Under the pieces are notes generated by a model, which was not told the origin of the DNA, ran no database searches, and worked only from the letters and a program-made list of their open reading frames with translations. Below are positions 17,690 to 26,680 of a stretch of DNA of 64,000 nucleotides, piece after piece. The stretch's first letter is position 1. Every line of letters starts with the position of its first letter. The position numbers and the translations under genes were made by a program. The stretch is from Ethanoligenens harbinense YUAN-3 (lineage in GTDB: Bacteria > Bacillota > Clostridia > Oscillospirales > Ethanoligenentaceae). Where the stretch lies: positions 62,001 to 126,000 of the forward strand of contig NC_014828.1 of the NCBI RefSeq assembly GCF_000178115.2, read 5' to 3'.

Positions 17690-18523
17690 TTGAGCAGAAC
17701 CGTTACCACGCAATCGTTTTTGGATGCCAAACAAAACCGGCGAAAAATCGCCATGCTGACGGCCTACGATTATGCAATGGCCAAAATCGTGGACGGCAGC
17801 GGCATCGACGCCGTTCTGGTCGGAGATTCACTCGGAATGGTCGTGCAGGGGCACGATTCCACGCTGGAAGTCACGATGGACGATATGGCGTACCATTGCG
17901 CGTGTGTGGCCAGAGGGCTGCAGCACGCTCTGCTGGTCTGCGACATGCCGTTTCTGTCCTGCCATGTCGGCTTGGAGGAAGCGGTGCGCAACGCCGGTCG
18001 GCTGGTGCAGCAGAGCAAGGCGGATGCTGTAAAGCTGGAGGGCGGAATCGGCATGGCCGATACCGTAAAGGCGATCGTGCGCGCGCAGATTCCGGTGATG
18101 GGGCACATCGGCTTGACGCCGCAGTCCGTCCGGCTGATAGGCGGGTATAAAGTGCAGGGAAAAGACGAGGCGAAGGCCAGAGGACTGATTGAGGATGCCC
18201 TTGCTCTGGAGGACGCGGGCGTTTTCAGCATTGTGCTGGAGGCCGTGCCGGAAGGACTGGCAAAGATCATCACAGAGAAAGTTTCGGTGCCCACCATCGG
18301 CATTGGCGCCGGCCGGTATTGCGACGGGCAGGTGCTGGTCGTTCACGACCTGCTGGGCATGTACGATGCGTTTGTTCCCAAATTCGTGAAGCAATATGCA
18401 CATCTGGGCGGCCTGATCGCAGAGGCCGTCTCCGCCTATGCGCGGGATGTCCGGGAAGGGCGGTTCCCGGAGCAAAAGCACACGTTTTCAGCCGGTGAAT
18501 CGTTTCTGGAAAAGCTGTATTGA
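17690..18523 (+). CDS. panB: ketopantoate hydroxymethyltransferase
   Basis: This 277-residue protein is PanB: RRKIAMLTAYDYAMAKIVD, VGDSLGMVVQGHDSTLEVT, KADAVKLEGG, VMGHIGLTPQ and GIGAGRYCDGQVLVVHDLLG. It adds a hydroxymethyl group from methylene-THF to ketoisovalerate in pantothenate synthesis; Mg ligands are in the VGDS and GHDS blocks. The start is TTG 17690 with AAAGGAAG 9 nt upstream, since the longer frame upstream has unrelated composition. The 294-nt gap before it shows no gene. panC follows after 24 nt. Confidence 0.95.
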   Translation: MSRTVTTQSFLDAKQNRRKIAMLTAYDYAMAKIVDGSGIDAVLVGDSLGMVVQGHDSTLEVTMDDMAYHCACVARGLQHALLVCDMPFLSCHVGLEEAVRNAGRLVQQSKADAVKLEGGIGMADTVKAIVRAQIPVMGHIGLTPQSVRLIGGYKVQGKDEAKARGLIEDALALEDAGVFSIVLEAVPEGLAKIITEKVSVPTIGIGAGRYCDGQVLVVHDLLGMYDAFVPKFVKQYAHLGGLIAEAVSAYARDVREGRFPEQKHTFSAGESFLEKLY

Positions 18524-18547
18524 CGTGAAAAATAAGGAGGGGCTGGT

Positions 18548-19423
18548 ATGAGCCTGATTGGGACGGCCCGGGAATGGGACGCCTTTTGCACGCGCCACAA
18601 TCGGAAAAACGAGACGCTGGGGTTCGTCCCCACGCTGGGGTGCCTGCACGAAGGTCATCTTTCTCTGATCCGGAAAGCGAAGGAACAGAATGATCTGGTG
18701 GCGGTCAGTGTGTTTGTGAACCCCACGCAGTTTGGACCGGGCGAAGATTATGAGGCTTATCCGCGGGATATCGAGCGCGACCACCGCCTGGCCACGGAGG
18801 CAGGCGCGGACGTTGTGTTCCATCCCGCTGCGGAGGAGATCTATCCGCGGGGGGCGTCCACGGAGGTGGAGGTGAAAGGCCCGCTGACCCAAAAGCTCTG
18901 CGGGGCGTCACGGCCCATCCATTTCAAAGGGGTGGCCACGGTGGTCAGCATTCTGTTTCATATCATCGGGCCGGACCGTGCGTATTTCGGACAGAAAGAC
19001 GCCCAGCAGGTCGCCGTTCTCAAAAAGATGGTCCGTGATCTGCATATCCCGGTGGAGCTTGTGGTCTGCCCTATCGTGCGCGAGGCGGATGGTCTTGCCA
19101 AAAGTTCCCGTAACCGGTATCTGAGTCCCGCGGAGCGTCAGCAGGCCGCCGCACTCTACCGCGGGCTGCAACAGGCGCGCGGGTATCTGGCATCCGTGGC
19201 CGGCGGGTGCGCCGATGCCGCTTGGCTGAAAGAAATGATCCGCGCCGAGATCCAGGCGCAGCCGCTGGCAGAGGTGGAGTACGTGGAGATTCTGGACAGC
19301 GACACGCTGGATGATATCCATACGGTCGGACCGGAAAAGAATGCGCTGGCGGCCGTCGCCGTCCGGTTTGGCAAGACTCGTCTGATCGATAACATGATCC
19401 TGACGCCGGAGATCGGCAGATAG
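18548..19423 (+). CDS. panC: pantothenate synthetase (pantoate-beta-alanine ligase)
   Basis: This 291-residue enzyme has the HIGH-type motif PTLGCLHEGHLSLIRKA, then VFVNPTQFGPGEDY-YPR, FGQKDAQQ and KSSRNRYLS. It joins pantoate to beta-alanine using ATP. The family's PTMGALH appears here as PTLGCLH, a tolerated change. The RBS is AAGGAGG. panD is not next to it, so beta-alanine comes from elsewhere. Confidence 0.95.
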   Translation: MSLIGTAREWDAFCTRHNRKNETLGFVPTLGCLHEGHLSLIRKAKEQNDLVAVSVFVNPTQFGPGEDYEAYPRDIERDHRLATEAGADVVFHPAAEEIYPRGASTEVEVKGPLTQKLCGASRPIHFKGVATVVSILFHIIGPDRAYFGQKDAQQVAVLKKMVRDLHIPVELVVCPIVREADGLAKSSRNRYLSPAERQQAAALYRGLQQARGYLASVAGGCADAAWLKEMIRAEIQAQPLAEVEYVEILDSDTLDDIHTVGPEKNALAAVAVRFGKTRLIDNMILTPEIGR

Positions 19424-19438
19424 AGAGGAGAAAAGCAG

Positions 19439-20014
19439 ATGCCGGAGATGAAAAAGAAGCGGAACAGCATTTTCTGGGTGGCGCAGGCGGGGCTGCTCAT
19501 CGCGCTGCTGGTCGTTGTGCAGTTGCTGACGTTTTTGATGCCGAAATCCGTGCCGCTGATCGGGCAATTGTTCACCGGCACATTGGTAAACCTGGTGCTT
19601 ATCGTGGGGGCGGGATCGGTTGGGTTTGCCGGCACGGCGGCTGCGGCAGTGCTGTCGCCTGTGCTGGCGTTTGCGTTTGGTCAAATGGTTTTTCCGCCGA
19701 TGATCCCGGTCGTGGCCATCGGCAATCTGGTGATCGTTGCCGTCACCTGGGCGGTTTTTGTGCATGAGACCCGCCGGCCCCCAAAAAACAGTTCGGTGTT
19801 CCGCATGGCCGGCATTGTCTGCGGTGCGGCGGCAAAGACGGCCTTTTTATGGCTGGCTACCGTTTTGCTGGTTGTTCCGGTGCTTTTTGGCGGTAAACCG
19901 GCGGTCGCGCAGGTCCTGTCGCTCATGTTTTCCTGGCCGCAGCTCGTCACGGCAATGGTCGGCGGTGCTTTGGCGCTGGTAGTTCTGCGGTTCATACAGG
20001 GGTATCAGGAATAA
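19439..20014 (+). CDS. ECF-transporter S-component-like membrane protein
   Basis: This 191-residue protein has five to six hydrophobic segments, a basic N-terminus (MKKKRNSIFW) and an early polar-hydrophobic helix like S components of energy-coupling-factor vitamin transporters. It is 15 nt behind panC and probably in the same operon, so pantothenate or a precursor is the likely ligand (inference by context). No ATPase or T component is nearby; S components commonly share a housekeeping one. Confidence 0.55.
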   Translation: MPEMKKKRNSIFWVAQAGLLIALLVVVQLLTFLMPKSVPLIGQLFTGTLVNLVLIVGAGSVGFAGTAAAAVLSPVLAFAFGQMVFPPMIPVVAIGNLVIVAVTWAVFVHETRRPPKNSSVFRMAGIVCGAAAKTAFLWLATVLLVVPVLFGGKPAVAQVLSLMFSWPQLVTAMVGGALALVVLRFIQGYQE

Positions 20015-20245
20015 GCACCAGCCCAACCGGCCACGATCCGTTGCGGCACGTTTTCCGGGCTGTTCGGGGCGAATGCATGTCGCCGTTCGTTTTCCTGTGC
20101 CATACACTGTATCAAGGAGCGCGTCTTCATATGGAAACAGAAAGCATGGTACAGGATTTTTTCGGCTTTTTCGCATACCGATCGGGAAAGGCGCAAAGCA
20201 GTCGATGTGATCGGCGGTGCGGGAGGCCGGAAAGAAGGAGAACGC

Positions 20246-20689
20246 ATGATGGATCCGTGCAGACTGCCGATGCAAACAGCGGCGATGGCCAATTCCCTTT
20301 ACCATTCCCTGCAAGGTCAATATTTTGTAGGGTATGCGGACAATATGTTTTTTGAAAAAGATAAAAACGCGTGGGCGGCGCTCGTCAACCCCAACAACTC
20401 GGGGATCAACCTATTTGTAAACGTATGGACGGTGTCGGACCTTTATGAACCTCCGATCCGGCTTCAGTTCTGGATCAATTCCACATTGCCCGGCGACCCC
20501 ATCGAATCCAGACTGGTGGCTCCGTCCAACACGGCGCTGTATCCTTTGCCCACCCCCCGCGTCCGTTTGCTGCAGGCATCCAACGTGATCGGTTTCCCGG
20601 CAGGCGGCATCAAGGGCTTTGTCAGAAGGACCGTGCCGGGCGAAACGGTGGCGGAGGAAGAAGACGGCAAATTTATTGTTCCTCTGTGA
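20246..20689 (+). pseudogene. DUF6143-like protein, 5' part, interrupted by the prophage
   Basis: The frame from ATG 20246 (AAGGAG upstream) encodes YHSLQGQYFVGYADNMFF, KNAWAALVNPNNSGINLFVN and so on, a pattern I associate with the DUF6143 family of clostridial proteins of unknown function. Host sequence ends after codon 146; the last Leu and stop come from the prophage left end (TG at 20685). The natural continuation is at 52015-52148 in the same frame, giving an uninterrupted protein of about 190 residues. The phage supplies an immediate stop, so a shortened product may still be made. Confidence 0.85.
20680..20684. repeat. left target-site duplication (TCCTC)
   Basis: The five bases TCCTC directly precede the TG terminus of the prophage and recur exactly after its CA terminus, as expected for Mu-type transposition. 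Confidence 0.9.
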
Positions 20690-20820
20690 GTTTTCGGGAA
20701 GAATGCAAAAAAGGCTGAGTTGATGAAAAAAACCGGAAAAATGCGAAAAACGGCGTAGATAAGCCAAAAAATCGTGAAAATGAGCCGTGAAAAAATAAAA
20801 AATTTGCAAATAGTGCGAAA
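20685..20820. repeat. left end with candidate transposase-binding sites
   Basis: The end reads TGTGAGTTTTCGGGAAGAAT, which aligns with the inverted right end TGTAGCTTTTCGCGCTAAAT (13 of 20 identical). Further weaker sites with the GCGAAAA core lie at 20741-20749 (ATGCGAAAA) and 20812-20820 (GTGCGAAAA), with a variant at 20771-20779. The spacing is irregular, as at the Mu left end. Confidence 0.6.
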
Positions 20821-20909
20821 ACGGAAACGGGGCGTTTCGGCACGAGACTAAGAGGGCACATGGTGCTCTGCCGCTTTTAAAAAATGAGCTTTTAAAACCT
20901 TTTAAAAAT

Positions 20910-20956
20910 TAAAAGAAAGCCTGTAAAACCGCTTTATCGCTGGTTTTACAGGCTTT
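20910..20956 (-). terminator. terminator of the repressor-ImmA operon
   Basis: A 15-bp stem (AAAGCCTGTAAAACC with its complement) has an 11-nt loop. In the minus direction it is followed by a T-rich run. It lies downstream of the immA-like gene; the 415 nt from the left end to that gene otherwise hold the transposase sites and no gene. Confidence 0.75.
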
Positions 20957-21104
20957 TTACGATTGCGCCGGCGTGAGAAAAGAGACTGTGTAAAAATTGC
21001 ATATTTTACAAAATTCACCCGGAACTCGCGGAACTGTTTTTTTATTGTCGCGGAACTGGTTCCGCGACACCTGCGGAAATCTAAATTGCTTATTGCAAAA
21101 TAAA

Positions 21105-21521
21105 CTATAGCAGCCCTTTCTGCCGGTAAATCTGAATGGCCGTTTCCAACAGATGTTCGGTACAATTGCAGTACTCCGCAATCTCCCAATATTCGCGGCA
21201 ACCGTCTTTTAGAGCTTTCCGAATGGACGCAACCGGAAGCAATTCTTTCACCATCCAAATATTGGCCTGATGCTCCATTTTGCCACGATTATTGGCGCAA
21301 TAGGGTGAATCATAATATGTACCCGTAAAGAAATGACCGAGTTCATGTGCCATCGATTCGGCGGCTTCCTGAGATGAGAAAATTCCAGAAGAACTCAGAC
21401 AAATAGCAGGGTCCATGTCTTTTAAATCCGCAATCATGGACTGGATGTTCTCAAGAGATAATTCATAAACAGAAATTCCATTATCGGCTGCTTTTTGAAG
21501 AAAATATTCAAGGGGCGTCAC
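21105..21521 (-). CDS. ImmA/IrrE-family metallopeptidase
   Basis: This 138-residue protein has the zinc protease motif HELGH (residues 59-63) in ESMAHELGHFF and a downstream acidic region KMEHQANIWMVKELLP, as in ImmA of ICEBs1. Such proteases cleave the neighbouring XRE repressor to induce mobile elements. The start is GTG 21521, overlapping the end of the repressor gene by 14 nt, so the two are coupled. Confidence 0.85.
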   Translation of the reverse strand: MTPLEYFLQKAADNGISVYELSLENIQSMIADLKDMDPAICLSSSGIFSSQEAAESMAHELGHFFTGTYYDSPYCANNRGKMEHQANIWMVKELLPVASIRKALKDGCREYWEIAEYCNCTEHLLETAIQIYRQKGLL

Positions 21522-21930
21522 CGCTCTCCCCTTCTTTCTTTTTCGCGTCTGGCCTCTGCGACTTCAAGAAGTTGATGAATTTCAAAACGTCCTTTTTTTC
21601 GCCCATGGTGAGGTCGCCGATTGCGTCCCGATCCAGCGAGGAAAGGGCGTATTTTATGCCTGTAATCTGGCTGTCAATTTCGGCCTCTTCAGGGTCACGC
21701 GCCGGAGGGGCTTTCGGGGTGTCTTCTCCCGAAAGAAGATAGTCCACTGACACCTTAAAGTAATCGGCGATTTTAAGTAGTTTATCTGCGGATGGCATAG
21801 CACTTCGTTTCTCCATATCGTAAATTAAACTCTTTGATATTTTGCAGTCTATAAGTAGCTTGTTTACGGAGATCCCCGTATTTTTAGCCAATAGTTTGAT
21901 CCTTTTGGCACAATCTGATGCTTTCGACAT
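21508..21930 (-). CDS. XRE-family phage repressor (Mu c / ImmR-like)
   Basis: This 140-residue protein has an N-terminal HTH (IKLLAKNTGISVNKLLIDC, ISKSLIYDMEKRSAMPSADKLL) and a YFKVSVDYLLSGED end typical of this class. A linker and an acidic C-terminal tail follow that could be the ImmA target. It is divergent from the early operon, and the palindromes at 21953-21994 are its likely operators. It is the probable lysogeny repressor. Confidence 0.85.
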   Translation of the reverse strand: MSKASDCAKRIKLLAKNTGISVNKLLIDCKISKSLIYDMEKRSAMPSADKLLKIADYFKVSVDYLLSGEDTPKAPPARDPEEAEIDSQITGIKYALSSLDRDAIGDLTMGEKKDVLKFINFLKSQRPDAKKKEGESGDAP

Positions 21931-21952
21931 GTTAAATCCCCTATGTTATTCA

Positions 21953-21994
21953 GAAATATCCGTAAAACTCATTGACTTACGGATATTTCCGTAA
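21953..21994. promoter_or_regulatory. phage operator sites
   Basis: TTACGGATATTTCCGTAA (21977-21994) has 7-bp inverted arms. A second copy, GAAATATCCGTAA (21953-21965), lies in the opposite orientation toward the repressor gene. The first sits inside the spacer of the early promoter. Confidence 0.75.
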
Positions 21995-22000
21995 TATACT
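21972..22000 (+). promoter_or_regulatory. phage early promoter
   Basis: TTGACT (21972-21977), a 17-nt spacer and TATACT (21995-22000) give a near-consensus promoter for the rightward transposition operon. The spacer is almost wholly occupied by an operator palindrome, so repressor binding should exclude RNA polymerase. Confidence 0.85.
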
Positions 22001-22083
22001 TTACTCATGCAACCATCATAAAGCAAGTGTATCACGCGGGGACATAACATGCAACCGCGTTGCAACCACAAAGGAGGCGCAAC

Positions 22084-22263
22084 ATGCAAATTGCGAAGAC
22101 CCGGGCGCGTGGCACGCCGACGAAGCCCGTTACCGTGCGGTACGAGCTGGGGGTATACGATTCCATCAAAAAATATGCGGATGAGAACAGCATGTCCATC
22201 GCGCTGGCGACGGAAAGCCTGGTCATCAAGGGCCTGAAGCGGGCCAGCCGTCAAGCATCGTAA
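22084..22263 (+). CDS. small early phage protein, ribbon-helix-helix-like
   Basis: This 59-residue protein (MQIAKTRARGTPTKPVTVRY then YDSIKKYADENSMSIALATE) has a basic N-terminus, a short beta strand and two helices, like Arc/CopG-type regulators. It takes the place of ner in Mu, so a regulator of early transcription is likely. AAAGGAGG precedes ATG 22084. Confidence 0.6.
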   Translation: MQIAKTRARGTPTKPVTVRYELGVYDSIKKYADENSMSIALATESLVIKGLKRASRQAS

Positions 22264-22279
22264 TCATCGGGAGGGAGAT

Positions 22280-22624
22280 ATGGACAAACAAGAAGAACAG
22301 GCCGTGATCGGGCGGGTGATCGCGCACCTGAATGAAAAAACGGGCGCGCATTACCGGGCAGATGCAGCGGCGAACAAGCGCCATGTTCTGGCACGGCTGG
22401 CAGACGGTTTTAGCGAGCAGGATTTGCTGGACGTGATCGACGGCATGTCGGCCACATGGGCGGATTCCGACTTTGCGCGCTATCTGCGGCCGGAAACACT
22501 TTTCCGCTCACAAGGAAAAACCGAAAGCTATTTGCAAGAAGCGCGCCGCAGGCAAAAGAAAAAAGCCGCTCCGGCGGCATCGCCCGGGCGGTTTCGGAGC
22601 GCGGACGATTTGCTGGAGGGCTGA
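22280..22624 (+). CDS. phage conserved C-terminal-domain replication-associated protein
   Basis: This 114-residue protein has IGRVIAHLNEKTGAHYRADA and LRPETLFRSQGKTESYL, which resemble the conserved C-terminal domain found at the end of many Gram-positive phage replication initiators. Here the domain stands alone with a basic tail. It is next to a helicase loader, so a role in replication is plausible. Confidence 0.6.
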   Translation: MDKQEEQAVIGRVIAHLNEKTGAHYRADAAANKRHVLARLADGFSEQDLLDVIDGMSATWADSDFARYLRPETLFRSQGKTESYLQEARRRQKKKAAPAASPGRFRSADDLLEG

Positions 22625-22625
22625 T

Positions 22626-23459
22626 ATGGAACAGGCAATGAAGACTGGGCTGGAAAGCTGGTTTCAGCCGCTTCCGGACAAGCAGTGCCCTTTCTGTGGG
22701 CATATGCTGCGCCAGCTGACGCACACGGTGGCATCCGGTGAAACGTACCTGCTGGGCATTTATGAAACATGCACCTGCGCGGCGGCACAGTCGGAACAGG
22801 CGGCGGCCATGGCCGCAAAGGCCGAAGCCGAGCGGAAGCGGGTGGAGGACACCCGCGCAAGCACCGTGCATGCACTGATGGCCGCCAGCGGCATCCGGGG
22901 ACGATACGCCAGCCGAACGCTGCAAACCTACGCCGTGCCGCCGGGCGATGAACGGGCTTTAAAGGTTGCTTTAAACTACGTTTTGAAATTTGAAGAGCAG
23001 CGGGAAAAAGGCATGGGGCTGTATCTTTACGGTACTTGCGGGGTGGGAAAAACACATTTGGCCTATGGCGTGGCCCACGCGCTGATTGAGCAGCTGCACA
23101 GTGTGATCTGCCGATCGGCAACGGACATTTTGCTCGAATTGCGCGGGCAGATGGACGGCACGGCAAACGGAACCGAATACGAAACCATGCTGCGGTATCT
23201 GACCTGCGACCTGCTGGTGATCGACGACCTGGGCAAACAGCAGGTGACCGACTGGAGCATGGCGCAACTATCCACCATCTTTGACGGCCGCTGTCAGGAC
23301 ATGTTGCCCGTGATTGTGACCACCAACTATAGCGACGCCGAGCTGATCGAACGCCTGGCGCTGCGGAGCGACAAAAAAACGGCGGCATCTATCGTCAGCC
23401 GCCTGCACGAAATGACTTATGACGTGCCGATGAGCGGGCAGGACTACCGCTCACGGTGA
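22626..23459 (+). CDS. DnaC-like helicase loader ATPase
   Basis: This 277-residue protein has an N-terminal zinc-binding segment (CPFCGHML...CTCA), a coiled Ala/Glu-rich linker, then an AAA+ core with Walker A GTCGVGKTH, Walker B LLVIDDLGKQ and VTTNYSDAEL. It resembles DnaC/DnaI loaders that place the replicative helicase. In a Mu-like element it may replace host loading during replicative transposition. The start is ATG 22626. Confidence 0.88.
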   Translation: MEQAMKTGLESWFQPLPDKQCPFCGHMLRQLTHTVASGETYLLGIYETCTCAAAQSEQAAAMAAKAEAERKRVEDTRASTVHALMAASGIRGRYASRTLQTYAVPPGDERALKVALNYVLKFEEQREKGMGLYLYGTCGVGKTHLAYGVAHALIEQLHSVICRSATDILLELRGQMDGTANGTEYETMLRYLTCDLLVIDDLGKQQVTDWSMAQLSTIFDGRCQDMLPVIVTTNYSDAELIERLALRSDKKTAASIVSRLHEMTYDVPMSGQDYRSR

Positions 23460-23553
23460 GAAGCCGAAACGGGGCTGCGGCCCCGTCCGCTGGGGATGGC
23501 CTCCCCGCGCTGATGATGGCAGGCCAACCGAAAAGAGGTGATGCAACACGGAA

Positions 23554-25506
23554 ATGCTGACAGTGGCGCAGGTGGCGCAGGTCAAAGGGTGTACGGAACG
23601 TTACGTGCGTACGATGATTGCCAAAGGCAAACTGGAGCATGTGCTGGACGACGACCCGCGCAACCATATGCGACAATATCTAGTGCCGGTGGCCGCGCTT
23701 CCGGAAAAACTGCAGGCCAAATACTACGGACGGGTGGCACCCACAAAAACCGCAGCCATTGCCGCGCCACAGGAGCCTCCCAAGCCGCTGGATGCTTACA
23801 GCGAGGAGGAGCGCCGGGAGATTGAGCTGTGGATTGGGATCGTGCAGGAATGGAAGACCTACCGCATCGGGCGCGACCGAAAAGCCGCCGACGGGGCCTT
23901 TGTGGCACAGATGCGGCAGCGGCACCCGGAACTGTCTATCTCGACGGACGTGCTGTACCGCCGCTGGAAGGCATGGCGCGACCAGCATTATGACGGACTG
24001 ATCGACCGGCGCGGAAAGTGGCGCAAAGGACGGTACGCGATGGATGAAACGGTGTGGGAATGCTTCCTGTCCTACTGGTTCGACCTGCGCAAGTACCCAA
24101 TGAAGCAATGCATCCACTACACACAGCTCTGGTGTGAGCAGGAACACCCGGAATTGCTGGCCGGGATCCCATCCTACAGCGCTTTTTACCGGCGCTGGAA
24201 GGCCGAGATACCGGAGGCGCTCAATGTGCTGGGTCGCGAGGGCGACAAGGTATTTGACGACCGATGCGGGCCGTATCTACCCCGCATCTACGACGACATG
24301 GCATCCAATGATTTCTGGATTGCGGACAACCACACCTTCGACATCATCAGCGAGGGGGAAAACGGGACAAGGCATCGCCTGTACCTCACAGCATTCATGG
24401 ACGCGCGCTCCGGCATCATCACAGGGTTCCATATCACGGATAACCCATCCAGCGAAGCCACAATTTACGCGCTGCGCGCGGGCATCCTGCAATATGGCAT
24501 TCCAAAGTATATCTATGTAGATAACGGCCGCGAGTTCCTTACATACGACGTTGGGGGCCTCGGGCACCGCCGGAAAAAGAAAAGCGCGGATACTTTTTCG
24601 CCGCCGCCGATTTTCGCCAGGCTTGGCATTACGATGATCAACGCGCAGGTGCGGAATGCGCGGGCGAAGATCATCGAACGCCGGTTCCTTGATTTCAAGA
24701 ACCAAATCAGCCGACTATTTATGACGTTCACGGGCGGGAACGTGCTTGAAAAGCCCGCAAATCTGAAACATGTGCTGAAAGCCGGGCATGTGCCTGCGGA
24801 TCACCGGCTGCGCGAGGTTGTGGGGCAACTGCTGGAAGGATACTTCAACGAGCAGCCTTACAACGGCTCCGTCGCGGCGGACAAAGGCAAAAACCGGAAG
24901 GACGTTTACTACGACCATCTGGAAGAAAAACGCGTGGCCTCCGCCGACGACTTGACGCTGATGCTGATGCGCAGCACGCGCTTGCAAAAGGTTGGCCGAA
25001 TGGGCGTGCATCTGACGATTGGCGGGTTCCGCATTGACTACCGGGACGACGCGTTTTGCCTGCGTTACCAAGGCGAGCAGGTTTATGTGCGCTACGACCC
25101 GGAAAACATCAGTTCCGTGCGCGTCTACGATGAGCAGGACCGGTTTATCGCCGTCCTTCAGGCGAACAGCAACATCATATCCGGCTATGTTACCAGCAAG
25201 GAAGTTGCGAAAGAATCCATCAGCAAAATCAAGTCCGCCAAGAAGCTGGCCCGGCAGGAGATCAAGTCCCGCGTACTGGCCTCTATGGATCAGGTGGACG
25301 CGCTGGATCTGGTGCTGGGTGACGCGCAGCGGAATATTGCCGCCCGAATGGAAAATGGGGAACCTGACCGCTCGGTACTGCAGATCCACCGCGTGAGCGA
25401 GGAACCGCTGATGCCGCCGCGTGTGGTGAACGGCGCATTGCCGCTGGACACCATGCTGAAAAATGCCGAAAACGCCCAAAGGGCGTCTCAACATAAGGAC
25501 ATCTGA
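23554..25506 (+). CDS. Mu-type DDE transposase (MuA)
   Basis: This 650-residue protein has an N-terminal HTH (LTVAQVAQVKGCTERYVRTMI), further DNA-binding domains, then a catalytic core with Asp258 (WIADNHTF), Asp323 (YVDNGREF) and Glu375 (AKIIERRF); phage Mu A has D269, D336 and E392, so spacing agrees. A beta-barrel and a C-terminal tail that would contact the B protein follow. It cuts and joins the element ends. The start codon ATG 23554 has a weak GAGGTG upstream. Confidence 0.95.
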   Translation: MLTVAQVAQVKGCTERYVRTMIAKGKLEHVLDDDPRNHMRQYLVPVAALPEKLQAKYYGRVAPTKTAAIAAPQEPPKPLDAYSEEERREIELWIGIVQEWKTYRIGRDRKAADGAFVAQMRQRHPELSISTDVLYRRWKAWRDQHYDGLIDRRGKWRKGRYAMDETVWECFLSYWFDLRKYPMKQCIHYTQLWCEQEHPELLAGIPSYSAFYRRWKAEIPEALNVLGREGDKVFDDRCGPYLPRIYDDMASNDFWIADNHTFDIISEGENGTRHRLYLTAFMDARSGIITGFHITDNPSSEATIYALRAGILQYGIPKYIYVDNGREFLTYDVGGLGHRRKKKSADTFSPPPIFARLGITMINAQVRNARAKIIERRFLDFKNQISRLFMTFTGGNVLEKPANLKHVLKAGHVPADHRLREVVGQLLEGYFNEQPYNGSVAADKGKNRKDVYYDHLEEKRVASADDLTLMLMRSTRLQKVGRMGVHLTIGGFRIDYRDDAFCLRYQGEQVYVRYDPENISSVRVYDEQDRFIAVLQANSNIISGYVTSKEVAKESISKIKSAKKLARQEIKSRVLASMDQVDALDLVLGDAQRNIAARMENGEPDRSVLQIHRVSEEPLMPPRVVNGALPLDTMLKNAENAQRASQHKDI

Positions 25507-25521
25507 CAGGAGGAACAGGAA

Positions 25522-26472
25522 ATGGCACAAACATACGATGTAAAATTACAGGCTCGCGTAGAGGAACTGATCAAGCAGTGCGGTAGCCAAGCCAAAGCAT
25601 CCCGTATCCTTGGATGGAGCGACGGCGTCATCAGCCAATACCGTCGCAGCGATTATGAGCGCGGACGTGTGGATGAGGTGGAAGCCAGCCTGAGGGAGTA
25701 TTTCCGGCTGCAGGACGAGGCGGCCGCCCAGGCGCAACGCGCTGAACCATTTCAGCCCGTGCTGGACACCTACATACCGATCAGCGTCAGCGAGGACATC
25801 CGCAAGGCAATCCGCTTTGGGCAGTTGAAAAAAGGCATCACCATCCTGCACGGTGACGCGGGCATCGGGAAGACGATGGCGGCCGAAAAATATTTGCGGG
25901 ACAACCCCAACACCGCCGTGCTGATCACCGTGACCCCTCTCACCGGCACCGTAGGAAACGTGATGAAGCTGATCTGCCGGGCGCTGCATATCCCCGAGGG
26001 GCGCAGCAAGCTGGATATGATCATCGACCTGAAGGAACGCCTGTACAATACGGACAAAGTCCTCATCATCGACGAAGCCCAGCATTTGCAGGTGCGGGCG
26101 CTGGACGAGATTCGGCCCCTTTCCGAGCCGCACATTGATGGGAAAAAAGGCATCGGCATCGTGCTGATCGGAAACTCCGAAATCTACGACCGGATGGAAG
26201 GACGCAGGCAATCGTGCTTTGCGCAGCTCTATTCCCGCAAGCGGCTCACCCGAAAATACACCACCAAACAGGTAACACCGGAAGATATCGCGCTGTTGTT
26301 TCCCGCGCTGGAAGGGAAAAAACGAGAGTTGAACTTTTTGCGCGGCATCTGCCAGGGCCGTTACGGAATCCGCGGCGGCGTAAATGTGTACAACAATGCG
26401 GTTGACGCGGAAAACATTGGAATCGACATGCTGACGCTGCAGGCCCGGGAAATGGGCATCGGCCTGAACTGA
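25522..26472 (+). CDS. Mu-type transposition target-selection ATPase (MuB)
   Basis: This 316-residue protein has an N-terminal HTH (ASRILGWSDGVISQYRRSDY) and an AAA+ domain with Walker A GDAGIGKTMAA and Walker B VLIIDEAQHL. MuB binds target DNA and stimulates MuA, and provides target immunity. It follows the transposase by 15 nt. Confidence 0.93.
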   Translation: MAQTYDVKLQARVEELIKQCGSQAKASRILGWSDGVISQYRRSDYERGRVDEVEASLREYFRLQDEAAAQAQRAEPFQPVLDTYIPISVSEDIRKAIRFGQLKKGITILHGDAGIGKTMAAEKYLRDNPNTAVLITVTPLTGTVGNVMKLICRALHIPEGRSKLDMIIDLKERLYNTDKVLIIDEAQHLQVRALDEIRPLSEPHIDGKKGIGIVLIGNSEIYDRMEGRRQSCFAQLYSRKRLTRKYTTKQVTPEDIALLFPALEGKKRELNFLRGICQGRYGIRGGVNVYNNAVDAENIGIDMLTLQAREMGIGLN

Positions 26473-26482
26473 GGAGGATGCA

Positions 26483-26674
26483 TTGCAATTGTGGTATTTT
26501 TCGGCGGCGGAGAGCGCCGTCTTTCGGAATAGGCTGCGGCAGGCGGACACCAGAGAACTGCGCATGGCCAAAGAAGCGCTGGAATCCTACCGGACGCAGG
26601 GATACCATGTGGCCGACCGGTACCGGGCTGTAAAGAAGGAATTGGACAAACGGATGACATATGGCAGGAGATGA
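26483..26674 (+). CDS. small phage protein of unknown function
   Basis: This 63-residue basic, helix-rich protein (NRLRQADTRELRMAKEALE) begins with TTG 26483 behind GAGGAGGA. I do not recognise it. Its position after MuB corresponds to the kil/early accessory region in Mu. Confidence 0.55.
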   Translation: MQLWYFSAAESAVFRNRLRQADTRELRMAKEALESYRTQGYHVADRYRAVKKELDKRMTYGRR

Positions 26675-26680
26675 AAAATA

